A DNA stretch of 64,000 bases from Cesiribacter sp. SM1 (GTDB taxonomy: Bacteria > Bacteroidota > Bacteroidia > Cytophagales > Cyclobacteriaceae). How positions within the stretch are numbered: position 1 is the stretch's first letter; each line of letters starts with the position of its first letter. The stretch covers positions 124,001 through 188,000 of the forward strand of contig NZ_JAHXBU010000093.1 in the NCBI RefSeq assembly GCF_020178975.1, in the 5' to 3' direction. The position numbers were made by a program, and so were the translations under genes. This document shows positions 35,040 to 44,674 of this stretch, piece after piece. The notes under the pieces are model-generated. The model did no database searches and was not told the DNA's origin. It was given only the letters and a program-made list of their open reading frames with translations.

Positions 35040-38000
35040 ATGAAAAACAAAGGTTTAATAGTGGTGCTTACCGTTGTGGTAACGCTGCTATGCTTGTACT
35101 ATCTTTCATTTACCTACGTTTCGCGTCAGGTACAGCAGAAAGCCACGGCCTATGCCACCCTGCCCGATGGTAGCATCAGTTATAGCAAAAAGCAGAACTA
35201 TCTCGATTCGGTTTGGCATGAGCCTGTTTACAACTTCCTGGGTATGGAGTATACCTATCAGGAGGTAAAACAAACCGAACTTAACCTGGGCCTCGACTTA
35301 CAGGGCGGTATGAACGTTACCCTGGAGATTTCTCCGGTTGAGGTAATCAAAGGCCTGGCTGCAAACCCTAATGATCCTGCCCTGGTGCAGTCCATTAACT
35401 ATGCCCGCGAAAGGCAAAGAGACAGCCAGGAGAGCTTTGTGGAGCTGTTCCGCCAGGGATGGCAGCAGCATGCTGCAGGCCGTCCGTTAAGAGACGCTTT
35501 CTTCACTGCCGCTAACCGTAACGTAATTACTTCGCAGACTTCTGATGATGCCGTTGTTAACTACCTGAATGAAAAGGTAGAAAACGCCATCAATACTTCT
35601 TTTGAAATTCTTCGTACCCGTGTTGACCGCTTTGGTACCTCACAGCCTAACATTCAGCGCCTGCAGGGTTCCGGCCGCATTCTGGTAGAATTACCAGGTG
35701 TAGACAACCCCGAGCGTGTGCGCAAGCTGTTACAGGGTACTGCCAAGCTGGAGTTCCTGGAAGTAGTAGAAATACAGGAGTACTACCAGACCCTTGCCGA
35801 AATCAACAGCCTTATTGTAGAGGAAAACCGTGCTAATGCTGCCACTGCGGGCAACACCCAGCAGCCGGCTGCTACCACTGCTACAGATACTGCTGCTACT
35901 GCTGCAACAGATACCGTTGGCGGCAATGACCTTGCCTCTCAGCTGGCTACTGCCGATACTACTGCAACAGCAGATTCGCTGTCCCTGCAGATGTCTCCGC
36001 TGTTTTCTCTGAACCGTTCCCAGGCATCGCTGCTGTACAGTGTGCGTGACACTGCCCAGATCAACAGAATCCTGAACCGCCCGGATGTACAGAGCCTGAT
36101 CCCTTCCAACTTAAGCTTTGTGTGGGATGTGAAAGGCTTCAGGCCTGAAGGTGGCGGAGACCCGATGCTGTCTCTGTATGCGGTACAGCGCGAGCGTGGT
36201 GGTCGTGCACCTTTAACCGGTGAGGTTATTGAGCGTGCCCGCCAGGACTTCAACGAGCGTGGCCAGCCAGAAGTGGTAATGGTGATGAACAGCGATGGTG
36301 CCCGTACCTGGAAAAGAATAACTGCCAACAACATTGGCCAGCGTATCGCCATTGTTCTTGATAACTATGTATACTCTGCACCGGTGGTTCAGTCTGAGAT
36401 ACCTGGTGGTGTGTCTTCTATTTCAGTATCTGGCGACAGAAACGATCCTACTGCAGCCATACAGGAAGCACAGGACCTTGCCAACATCCTGGAAGCCGGT
36501 GCCCTGCCAGCCCCTGCCCGTATTGTAGAGGAGGCCATTGTAGGTCCTACACTGGGAGAAATGGCCCGTAACCAGGGTATTCTATCTATTGTAGCTGGTT
36601 TGGGTATGGTGGTGATCTTTATTGTAGCGTACTACTCTAAAGGTGGTCTGGTTGCTAACATTGCCCTGCTGTTCAACATCTTCTTTATCTTTGGTATACT
36701 GGCAAACCTGGGCGCAGCCCTAACCCTGCCTGGTATTGCAGGTATCGTGCTTACCATTGGTATGTCTATTGACGCCAACGTACTGATCTTTGAGCGTATA
36801 CGTGAAGAATTACGCGGCGGCCTTAGCCTGAAAGCAGCAATCAACAAAGGCTATCAGAAGGCTTACAGCTCTATTATAGATGCCAACGTAACAACCCTGC
36901 TTGTTGCCATTGTACTGTACGTAATGGGACAGGGTCCGGTTAAAGGTTTTGCCATTACCCTGATCATTGGTATTCTTTGCTCCCTGTTCTCAGCCGTACT
37001 GATTACCCGCGTGATCATCGACTGGATGACAGCCAAAGGCGATGCAAGCAAAATGTCTTTCGATACTGCTTTCTCCCGTAACCTGTTTAAGGGTGGCGAC
37101 ATCAACTTTATGGGTATGCGCAAAAAGGCGTATATTTTATCAGGTGTTGTAATTGCTGTTGGTCTGGTTGCGCTGGTGCTGAATAACGGCCTCAACATGG
37201 GTGTTGACTTTACCGGTGGCCGTACCTACGTAGTAAACTTCGATGAGCCGGTTTCTCCAACGCAGCTTAAGCTTGACCTTAGCGATAACTTTGCAGGTGC
37301 AGGTACAGAGGTGAAAACCTATGGAGCCAACAACGTACTTAAAGTAACCACCAGCTACCTGATTGATGTAGAAGAGGAAGCCTCTGATGCCCAGGTACAG
37401 TCTGCACTTGTGCAGGGTATTGAGGAAGCTACAGGCAAACGCTTTGTTCAGGATGGTGCCAGCGTTTCACAGGGTCAGTTCTCCATTGTGAGCTCATCAA
37501 AAGTAGGCGCTACCATTGCCGACGACATCAAGGAAGCATCATGGGAAGCTGGTTTGTTCTCACTGATCATTATGTTCCTTTACATCCTGATCCGTTTCCG
37601 TGGCTGGCAGTTTAGTGCCGGTGCCATCCTGGCCCTGGTACACGACGTAGCCATTACCCTGGGTGCCTTTGCCATTGCCGGTGCGCTGGGCATGACCTAC
37701 GAGGTTGACCAGGTGTTCGTAGCTGCGATTCTGACTGTAATTGGTTACTCCATCAACGATACCGTGGTTGTGTTTGACCGTATTCGCGAGGAAGTGGGCA
37801 ACCGCTACAACAAAGTTACCCTGCTGAATACCTTTAACAGCGCTATTAACAGCACGCTAAACCGTACCCTGATGACTTCACTTACCACCCTGGTGGTAGT
37901 ACTCATCCTGTTCCTGTTTGGTGGTGAGGTACTAAGAGGTTTCTCTTTTGCCCTGCTGGTAGGTATTCTGGTAGGTACATATTCTTCTATCTTCGTTGCT

Positions 38001-38084
38001 TCTCCGATTGCCGCAGATTTGCTGGCACGTCAGAAAGACGAAGCAGAAGTAGCCAAGCCTACTACTGTGCGTCAGAAAGCATAA
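35040..38084 (+). CDS. secDF: SecDF protein-export fusion
   Basis: Proton-driven RND-type motor that aids Sec translocation at the inner membrane. 1,014 residues, a fused SecD-SecF as is usual in Bacteroidota. The SecD half opens with one membrane helix and LGLDLQGGMNVTLEI. An inserted Ala/Thr-rich linker (about 262-310) interrupts the large periplasmic domain. Then come GEVIERARQDF, GRIVEEAIVGPTLG-type sequence and the helix bundle with GMSIDANVLIFERIREE. The SecF half begins near INFMGMRKKAY, with GVDFTGGRTYVV and the helix pair containing GYSINDTVVVFDRIREE. Both halves keep the conserved charged membrane residues. A terminator follows. Confidence 0.96.
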   Translation: MKNKGLIVVLTVVVTLLCLYYLSFTYVSRQVQQKATAYATLPDGSISYSKKQNYLDSVWHEPVYNFLGMEYTYQEVKQTELNLGLDLQGGMNVTLEISPVEVIKGLAANPNDPALVQSINYARERQRDSQESFVELFRQGWQQHAAGRPLRDAFFTAANRNVITSQTSDDAVVNYLNEKVENAINTSFEILRTRVDRFGTSQPNIQRLQGSGRILVELPGVDNPERVRKLLQGTAKLEFLEVVEIQEYYQTLAEINSLIVEENRANAATAGNTQQPAATTATDTAATAATDTVGGNDLASQLATADTTATADSLSLQMSPLFSLNRSQASLLYSVRDTAQINRILNRPDVQSLIPSNLSFVWDVKGFRPEGGGDPMLSLYAVQRERGGRAPLTGEVIERARQDFNERGQPEVVMVMNSDGARTWKRITANNIGQRIAIVLDNYVYSAPVVQSEIPGGVSSISVSGDRNDPTAAIQEAQDLANILEAGALPAPARIVEEAIVGPTLGEMARNQGILSIVAGLGMVVIFIVAYYSKGGLVANIALLFNIFFIFGILANLGAALTLPGIAGIVLTIGMSIDANVLIFERIREELRGGLSLKAAINKGYQKAYSSIIDANVTTLLVAIVLYVMGQGPVKGFAITLIIGILCSLFSAVLITRVIIDWMTAKGDASKMSFDTAFSRNLFKGGDINFMGMRKKAYILSGVVIAVGLVALVLNNGLNMGVDFTGGRTYVVNFDEPVSPTQLKLDLSDNFAGAGTEVKTYGANNVLKVTTSYLIDVEEEASDAQVQSALVQGIEEATGKRFVQDGASVSQGQFSIVSSSKVGATIADDIKEASWEAGLFSLIIMFLYILIRFRGWQFSAGAILALVHDVAITLGAFAIAGALGMTYEVDQVFVAAILTVIGYSINDTVVVFDRIREEVGNRYNKVTLLNTFNSAINSTLNRTLMTSLTTLVVVLILFLFGGEVLRGFSFALLVGILVGTYSSIFVASPIAADLLARQKDEAEVAKPTTVRQKA

Positions 38085-38112
38085 TAGTAATTTAAGTACA
38101 CAAGCATATTTG

Positions 38113-38146
38113 AAAAGCTGCTCCTGCCAGGGGCAGCTTTTTTGTT
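38113..38146 (+). terminator. Intrinsic terminator of secDF
   Basis: Stem AAGCTGCTCC... paired with ...GGGGCAGCTT, followed by seven T, about 30 bases past the stop codon. Confidence 0.88.
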
Positions 38147-38279
38147 TTGGCACCATATTGTTCACAGCATAGAAAAAACTATAATAATCGTGCAGTGCAG
38201 GATATTATTCCGGCTTTTTTTTCCAAACATCACAATATTCCTGCAGGCATCTGTTAAATTCATGGCGTGATTTGAAGTT

Positions 38280-41225
38280 ATGATGGAACAAGCTCTGCAA
38301 CAGCTGTCTACTAAGTTAGAAGGCAGCCTTTTTTATAATGAAACCATGCGGAGGCTCTATGCTACAGATGCCTCTGCTTTCAGGGAAATGCCGCTGGCAG
38401 TAGCATTTCCCAAAACCGAAGGAGACATACAACAACTGGTGCAGTTTGCTGCCAATAACAGCAGCTCCCTGATTCCGCGCACCGCCGGTACCTCACTGGC
38501 AGGGCAGGTGGTGGGTGGCGGCATTGTGGTAGATGTTTCCAAGCACTTTACCAGTATACTGGAGGTAAACGCAGAAGAACGCTGGGTACGCATACAGCCC
38601 GGGGTGGTGCGCGATGAGCTAAACCTTTTTCTGAAGCCTTACGGCCTTATGTTTGCGCCTGAAACCTCCACTGCCAACCGCTGTATGGTGGGGGGGATGG
38701 TAGGCAATAATAGTTGCGGCTCAAACTCTCTGGTATATGGCAGCACCCGTGAACACCTGCTGGAGGTAAGAGGCTTTTTGGCCGATGGCAGCGAAGCTGT
38801 CTTTGGCGCCTTAACACCTGAGCAGTTCGAGGCAAAACGTAATGGCGAAGGGGTAAACAGCCCGCTGGAGATCAGCATTTATCAGACGGTTGCACGCCTG
38901 CTGAGCAATCAGCAAAATGCAGAGGAGATCCGCAAAGAATTTCCAAAGCCCAGCATACCCCGGCGCAACACCGGCTATGCACTTGATATGCTGCTGAACA
39001 GCCAGCCATTTACACCCGATGGTGAACCCTTTAACTTCTGTAAACTGATTGCTGGTTCGGAAGGTACGCTCTTGTTCATGACAGAGCTTAAGCTTAACCT
39101 GGTGCCCCTGCCGCCACCTGTGAGTGGACTCCTGTGCGTACACTGCAATTCAGTAGATGAATCGCTGCGTGCTAACCTGGTAGCACTTAAATATGATCCC
39201 TTTGCCAGTGAGCTGATCGATAGCTATATACTGGAGTGTACCAAGGCTAATATAGAGCAGCGTCAGAACCGCTTTTTCATCAAGGGCGATCCTGGGGCAC
39301 TGCTGGTGGTTGAGCTAACCGGCCAGTCTGATGTGGAGGTACAGACCCAAGCTGCTGCCCTGGAGGCCGATCTGCGCAGGGAGGGCTACGGCCATCACTA
39401 TCCGCTGGTTACAGGCGAAGACATTAAGCGCGTGTGGACCCTGCGTAAAGCCGGTCTGGGATTGCTCTCTAACATTAAGGGAGATGCCAAACCTGTGCCT
39501 GTAATTGAAGATACCGCAGTAGATGTACAGGAGCTGCCGGAGTATATTGCCGAGTTCAATGAAATTTTGAAGAGCTACGGCCTCTTTTGTGTGCACTATG
39601 CCCATGCCGGCAGCGGCGAGCTGCACCTGCGCCCCATCCTTAACCTCAAAACAGAGGAAGGAAACCGCATGTTCCGCACCATTGCCGAAGAAATAGCCCG
39701 GCTGGTAAAAAAATACAAAGGTTCTTTGAGCGGCGAGCATGGCGATGGCCGTCTGCGTGGCGAGTTTATCCGCTTTATGATAGGCGAGCACAACTATGGC
39801 CTGCTGAAGGAGCTGAAGAAGACCTGGGATCCGCAAAATATCTTTAACCCCGGTAAAATAGTAGATACTCCCTCCATGAACGATAGCCTGCGCTATTGGC
39901 CTAACCAGGAGGTGCCTGAATTCAATACTATCTTTGACTGGAGTGAGACAGATGGTATCATTCGGGCGGCGGAGCTTTGCAACGGCTCCGGCGACTGCCG
40001 CAAAAGCCATCTGATGGGCGGCACCATGTGTCCCAGCTTTATGGCCACCCGTAACGAAAAAGATACCACCCGTGGCCGGGCCAACATGCTGCGCGAAATG
40101 CTGCAAAATTCCACCAAGCCCAATCGCTTTAATCACGAGGAGATTAAGGATGTAATGGAGCTTTGTATTAGCTGCAAAGGCTGCAAAGCCGAGTGCCCCA
40201 GCAATGTTGATGTAGCCAAATTAAAAGCCGAGTGGCAGCAGCATTATTACGATGCCAACGGAGTGCCTGCCCGTACCAGGCTTATTGCCAACTTCAATAA
40301 AAGCAATGCTCTGGCATCCTTAGCGCCCTTTGCCTATAATGCTTTTACCGGTAAACACTTTGCAGGCAAGCTTATGCGCAAGGCAATGGGCTTTGCACCT
40401 GAGCGCAGTCTGCCCAGGCTGCACAAAACCACCTGGCGCAAATGGTTTGAAAAGAATGCGGCAATGCTTAATGCCAGCCTAAATGGTAATCGTAAAGGAA
40501 AGGTAATGCTTTTTTGCGATGAGTTTACCAACTACAACGATACGCCTATTGGCCAGACTCTCTGCAAGCTGCTAAGCAAACTGGGGTATGAGCTGATCAT
40601 GCCCGAGCATGAAGAAAGTGGCCGTACCTGGCTAAGCAAAGGTCTGCTGCGCGATGCACAGCAGATTGCACAGCAGAACATAGATATGCTGGTGCCTCAG
40701 CTGCAGGAGGGAGTGTACCTGATAGGCGTAGAGCCCTCGGCTATTCTTACCCTGCGTGATGAGTACCTTAGTCTGTGCCGCCCCGATCAGCGTGAAGCAG
40801 CACAAAAGCTCGCAGATGCTGCCCTGCTGGCAGATGAGTTCCTGGCAAAGGAAAAAGAAGCAGGACGTATTACGGCAGCACGGTTCAGCAAAGAAAAGCG
40901 AACCATTCGCCTGCATGGCCATTGCCACCAGAAGGCACTTTCCTCTGTGATCTTTACCAAGAAAATGCTCACCCTGCCTGCTAACTACGAGGTGTTGCTC
41001 ATCCCCAGTGGCTGCTGCGGCATGGCGGGCTCTTTTGGATATGAGGCAGAGCATTACGAGGTAAGCATGCAAATAGGTGAGCTGGTGCTTTTTCCCACTG
41101 TGCGTCAGCAGCCTGCTGAAGTGTTGATTGCTGCTCCCGGTACCAGCTGCCGCCACCAGATCCTGGATGGCACCGGTCGCCGGGCACAGCACCCGGTAGA
41201 GATCCTTTGGGAGGCTTTGGTTTAG
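38280..41225 (+). CDS. FAD-linked oxidase / Fe-S protein fusion (D-lactate- or glycolate-dehydrogenase-like)
   Basis: 981 residues (or 980 from the second ATG). An N-terminal FAD-binding type 4 domain has AVAFPKTEGDIQQLVQF, PRTAGTSLAGQVVGGG, MVGGMVGNNSCGSNSLVYG and the C-lobe SLSGEHGDGRLRGEFI. A ferredoxin-like part follows with two iron-sulfur motifs: CNGSGDCRKS ... MCP, and CISCKGCKAECPSNV. The C-terminal cysteine-rich domain has HGHCHQKAL and PSGCCGMAGSFGYE, as in GlpC/GlcF. This three-part fusion resembles the YdiJ type of 2-hydroxyacid dehydrogenase that feeds electrons to quinone; D-lactate or 2-hydroxyglutarate are possible substrates. Monocistronic, with a terminator on each side. Confidence 0.9.
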   Translation: MMEQALQQLSTKLEGSLFYNETMRRLYATDASAFREMPLAVAFPKTEGDIQQLVQFAANNSSSLIPRTAGTSLAGQVVGGGIVVDVSKHFTSILEVNAEERWVRIQPGVVRDELNLFLKPYGLMFAPETSTANRCMVGGMVGNNSCGSNSLVYGSTREHLLEVRGFLADGSEAVFGALTPEQFEAKRNGEGVNSPLEISIYQTVARLLSNQQNAEEIRKEFPKPSIPRRNTGYALDMLLNSQPFTPDGEPFNFCKLIAGSEGTLLFMTELKLNLVPLPPPVSGLLCVHCNSVDESLRANLVALKYDPFASELIDSYILECTKANIEQRQNRFFIKGDPGALLVVELTGQSDVEVQTQAAALEADLRREGYGHHYPLVTGEDIKRVWTLRKAGLGLLSNIKGDAKPVPVIEDTAVDVQELPEYIAEFNEILKSYGLFCVHYAHAGSGELHLRPILNLKTEEGNRMFRTIAEEIARLVKKYKGSLSGEHGDGRLRGEFIRFMIGEHNYGLLKELKKTWDPQNIFNPGKIVDTPSMNDSLRYWPNQEVPEFNTIFDWSETDGIIRAAELCNGSGDCRKSHLMGGTMCPSFMATRNEKDTTRGRANMLREMLQNSTKPNRFNHEEIKDVMELCISCKGCKAECPSNVDVAKLKAEWQQHYYDANGVPARTRLIANFNKSNALASLAPFAYNAFTGKHFAGKLMRKAMGFAPERSLPRLHKTTWRKWFEKNAAMLNASLNGNRKGKVMLFCDEFTNYNDTPIGQTLCKLLSKLGYELIMPEHEESGRTWLSKGLLRDAQQIAQQNIDMLVPQLQEGVYLIGVEPSAILTLRDEYLSLCRPDQREAAQKLADAALLADEFLAKEKEAGRITAARFSKEKRTIRLHGHCHQKALSSVIFTKKMLTLPANYEVLLIPSGCCGMAGSFGYEAEHYEVSMQIGELVLFPTVRQQPAEVLIAAPGTSCRHQILDGTGRRAQHPVEILWEALV

Positions 41226-41250
41226 GAGATTCTGCGTTTATATAATTTGA

Positions 41251-41287
41251 AAGGAGAGCTGGTTTATAAAGCCGGCTCTCCTTTTTT
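41251..41287 (+). terminator. Intrinsic terminator of the FAD/Fe-S gene
   Basis: Arms AAGGAGAGCTGG (41251-41262) and CCGGCTCTCCTT (41272-41283), one wobble pair, followed by a T run, 25 bases past the stop. Confidence 0.9.
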
Positions 41288-41569
41288 CTTGATTCCATAA
41301 CAATAATCATATCATGGAAATAGTAGCTACACCGTTTGAAATACGTAAGCAATATACATATGTAATCTCACAACAATAAAGCTACTATGTTGGGGTACTT
41401 TTCAAAATAGTCAGGGTGTACAAGAAAAATCATGTAATATATTAAAACAAATAAGGGCTAAAATTAAAATTTCATTAAAAGCTGTTTAATTGAAATTTAA
41501 TGTGGTTTTTATTGAATAAGGTGCAATTTTCGATTTTTATTTACTGTATTAAATGTACTTTTATTCTGT
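41288..41569. other. AT-rich leader region upstream of susC
   Basis: 282 bases, distinctly AT-rich. It holds a strong hairpin (41467-41498) and a 9-base inverted repeat (41320-41328 with 41380-41388). Promoter and regulator sites for the sus operon should lie here; no clear TAnnTTTG box was seen. Confidence 0.5.
41467..41498 (+). repeat. Hairpin in the susC leader
   Basis: Arms 41467-41479 and 41485-41498 (AAATTTCATTAAA with TTTAATTGAAATTT) pair over 13 bases with one bulged base, leaving a loop of 5 bases. It lies 72 bases upstream of the susC ATG. Operator or leader-RNA structure; no T run, so not a terminator. Confidence 0.55.
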
Positions 41570-44500
41570 ATGAAGAGATTACTACTTGTGTTTATTTTGT
41601 TGGGCTTGGTTGCCGAGGCAGCCTGGGCTCAGCGAACGGTTACCGGTACGGTAACATCTGCCACCGATGGAATTGGAGTGCCCGGCGCTTCGGTTCTTGT
41701 TAAAGGAAGCTCCCTGGGTGTAGTTACCGATGTAGATGGTAAGTACAAAATTGAGGTTCCTTCCAATGAAGCTGTACTAGTTATTTCTTTCGTAGGCTAT
41801 ATGACTACGGAAGAAAAAGTGGGAAACCGCTCTGTGATCAATGTTGCGCTGAAAGAGGATGTTGAGCAGCTATCGGAAGTTGTTATTACGGCTATTGGTA
41901 TTGAAAGGGACAAAAGATCCCTTGGATATGCCACCCAGGAAGTTAAGGGTGAAGCTCTTGCCAACAAATCTACTACAGATGCTGTAAGAGGTTTGGAAGG
42001 TAAGATTGCAGGTGTAAACATTACTGGTTCCAGTGGATCTCCCGGTGCTTCTACTAACATCAACATCAGGGGAATTTCTTCTTTTACCGGTAGCAACCAG
42101 CCACTGTTTATTGTAGATGGTATTCCTATCAGCAATAACGTAGACAATACCCAAAATACCCTGTTTGGTACACAGCCTGCAAACAGAGCTGCTGATATTG
42201 ATCCGAATAATATCGAATCGATTACAGTTCTGAAAGGCCCTGCGGCGGCTGTGCTTTATGGTTCACGTGCATCTGCCGGTGCCATTATCATCACTACCAA
42301 ATCTGGCAGGAATACACAAGGTAAGACCGAGGTTGTTGTAAACTCATCTTACAACATGCAGCAGGTATCCAGCCTGCCTAAGTTCCAGAATCAATACGGC
42401 CAGGGTAGCTTAAACGAATATGTTGCTAACTCTACCAACTCCTGGGGACCAAGTTTTGGCACTCCGGGTTATGATTCTGTTACAACCACCTGGGGGCAAA
42501 GGGTGCCATACCAGGCCTATCCTGATAACATCAAGGATTTTTATCAGACCGGACAGTTTTTATCGAATAACGTTAGCATTACTTCCGGAAATGAAGTTGC
42601 GAACTACCTCTTGTCTTTTGGTAATACCACACAAAAAGGTATCATTCCTAATTCAGGCTATGACAGAACCAACGTTCAGCTGAAAGGAAGCACAACGCTT
42701 AATAATGGTTTGATTGCCGGAGGATCTATCAACTACATCAGGAGCAGCCAGGAGGGCATTCCCGGAGGTAACGGCGCCAGTGCGTTTGGTCAGATCACCA
42801 GGATTCCGCGTAGCTATGACCTGACAGGCCTTCCTTATTCCAATGCTGCTGGTAACAGCCAGTATTACTCTTTGTCGGCCAACCACCCTTTGTGGAGTGC
42901 TAACAATGAGTTGTTTGAGAGCAAGAATGACAGGATCCTGGGTAATATCGATCTTGGCTATAAAATTACAGACTGGTTAAAGGTTGACTACCGACTTGGT
43001 CTTGACACCTATTCTGACAGAAGAAAATTAACACTTGCCATCAACTCTGGCAGGGTTCCTTCTGGTGAAATACGTGACGAATCGTGGTTCCGCAGTGAGC
43101 TGAACTCTGATCTTTTGGTTACAGCTACAAAAAAAGGACTTCTGCTTGAAGGACTGAATGCTTCGGTTTTGGTTGGTAACAACATTAACCAAAGAAATTC
43201 TCAGTCAGTAGGTGTTGTAGGGCAGGGCCTTTCTTTCCCCGGCTTCTTTAACCAAAGCGGCGCATCTTCTTTCACCAACAGCTTCGAAACTTCTTCAATC
43301 AGAAGACTGGTTGGCTTTTATGGTCAGGTTAGCTTCGACTATGAAAACTTTGCGTTCCTGGAATTTACCGGCAGAACGGATCAGTCCTCTACGCTTCCTA
43401 AAGAAAACAATATGTTCTTCTATCCTTCAGTTACTGCCAGTTTAGTGGTTACTGACATGCTTAAGCTTGATTCTGATATCTTGTCTTATGGAAAAATAAG
43501 AGGAAACATTGCTAAGGTGGGTAGAGATGCAGATCCATACTCTACGGAAACTTACTTTGTAAGCCCTTCATTCGGTAATAACGTAGCAAGCGTTAACTTC
43601 CCATATTTAGGCCTGCCTGGTTTTGCTTACAGCAGCCAGATTGGTAGCAACACACTCACGCCAGAGTTTACAACTTCTTATGAGGTAGGCGCTAACCTAG
43701 GCTTCTTCAGGAACAGTGTAACAGTAGATGTTACTTACTTCTCTTCTGAAAGCAGTGATCAGATTATGCCGGTAGCGGTTGCTAACGCATCTGGTTTCAA
43801 CTCAAGGTATGCCAACGTAGGTTTGATGACGAACAAAGGTATTGAAGCATTGGTGAATGCTACAGTATTAAGGCGCGGAGATTTTAAATGGGATGTGACA
43901 GCCAACTACAGCAGAATCAGAAACATGGTAGTTGAGATCACAGAAGGCGTTAAGGACTTCCCAATTCCTGGTAACGGCTTTGGTGGTATTACACCATCTA
44001 TTGCAGAAGGACATCCTTACGGTGTGATCATAAGCTCTGCCTTTCCAAGAAACGATGCAGGACAGTTGTTGATCAACCCTTCCACTGGTCTCTTCCAGCC
44101 TTCTGTTGCCGGACAGGTAATAGCAGATCCGAACCCGGACTGGTTAGGTGGTATCACCAACACACTTTCTTACAAGGGTATTAACTTCTCTGTGCTGGTA
44201 GATACACGCCAGGGTGGTGATCTTTACTCTTTCTCTGCCCAGGATTTGAAAAGCTTAGGTGCCATAGAAATGACTGCAGTAGAAAGAGATCAGCCAAGAA
44301 TTCTGCCTGGTGTAATTGAGGGAGCAGATGGTACATTTACGCCTAATAACATTCAGATCAGTGCCCAGCAGTACTGGCAGGCGCTGGGTGGCCTGGCTTC
44401 TGAGGCTGCTGTGTACGATGCAACAGTATACAGGCTAAGAGAAGTGTCTTTAGGCTACAGCATACCTAAAAACCTGATTTCAAAGTCTCCATTTGGTGAT

Positions 44501-44662
44501 ATTTTCATTTCAGTAAGCGGACGTAACCTGCTTTACTACGCGCCAAACTTCTTCATGGATCCTGAAATAAACACCCAGGGTGCAGGTAACATCAGAGGAA
44601 TGGACCTGAATGGTGCGCCAAACACCAGGTCTTATGGCGTCAACCTTAGATTCACACTATAA
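41570..44662 (+). CDS. SusC/RagA-type TonB-linked outer-membrane transporter
   Basis: TonB-dependent barrel that imports oligomers captured by its SusD partner. 1,030 residues. Signal peptide 1-21 (ends AAWAQ), a carboxypeptidase-regulatory-like domain (about 22-95, TVTGTVTSATDGIGVPGASV), the SusC linker with LSEVVITAIGIERDKRSLGYA, a plug with KSTTDAVRGLEGKIAGVNI and PLFIVDGIPISNN, and a barrel of about 800 residues ending in NLRFTL. No N-terminal signal-transduction (STN) domain, so regulation is probably not through a transmembrane anti-sigma factor at this locus. The substrate is not evident. susD follows after 12 bases. Confidence 0.96.
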   Translation: MKRLLLVFILLGLVAEAAWAQRTVTGTVTSATDGIGVPGASVLVKGSSLGVVTDVDGKYKIEVPSNEAVLVISFVGYMTTEEKVGNRSVINVALKEDVEQLSEVVITAIGIERDKRSLGYATQEVKGEALANKSTTDAVRGLEGKIAGVNITGSSGSPGASTNINIRGISSFTGSNQPLFIVDGIPISNNVDNTQNTLFGTQPANRAADIDPNNIESITVLKGPAAAVLYGSRASAGAIIITTKSGRNTQGKTEVVVNSSYNMQQVSSLPKFQNQYGQGSLNEYVANSTNSWGPSFGTPGYDSVTTTWGQRVPYQAYPDNIKDFYQTGQFLSNNVSITSGNEVANYLLSFGNTTQKGIIPNSGYDRTNVQLKGSTTLNNGLIAGGSINYIRSSQEGIPGGNGASAFGQITRIPRSYDLTGLPYSNAAGNSQYYSLSANHPLWSANNELFESKNDRILGNIDLGYKITDWLKVDYRLGLDTYSDRRKLTLAINSGRVPSGEIRDESWFRSELNSDLLVTATKKGLLLEGLNASVLVGNNINQRNSQSVGVVGQGLSFPGFFNQSGASSFTNSFETSSIRRLVGFYGQVSFDYENFAFLEFTGRTDQSSTLPKENNMFFYPSVTASLVVTDMLKLDSDILSYGKIRGNIAKVGRDADPYSTETYFVSPSFGNNVASVNFPYLGLPGFAYSSQIGSNTLTPEFTTSYEVGANLGFFRNSVTVDVTYFSSESSDQIMPVAVANASGFNSRYANVGLMTNKGIEALVNATVLRRGDFKWDVTANYSRIRNMVVEITEGVKDFPIPGNGFGGITPSIAEGHPYGVIISSAFPRNDAGQLLINPSTGLFQPSVAGQVIADPNPDWLGGITNTLSYKGINFSVLVDTRQGGDLYSFSAQDLKSLGAIEMTAVERDQPRILPGVIEGADGTFTPNNIQISAQQYWQALGGLASEAAVYDATVYRLREVSLGYSIPKNLISKSPFGDIFISVSGRNLLYYAPNFFMDPEINTQGAGNIRGMDLNGAPNTRSYGVNLRFTL

Positions 44663-44674
44663 TATAACTGATCG

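Noticed and set aside
35820-36000. Ala/Thr-rich repetitive DNA in secDF taken at first for a simple-sequence insertion or frameshift
   Set aside because: The reading frame is unbroken and both SecD flanks are normal; a flexible linker in the periplasmic domain is the simpler reading.
39315-40136. A 273-codon minus-strand ORF opposite the FAD/Fe-S dehydrogenase
   Set aside because: Antisense shadow; the plus-strand gene is intact with clear cofactor motifs.
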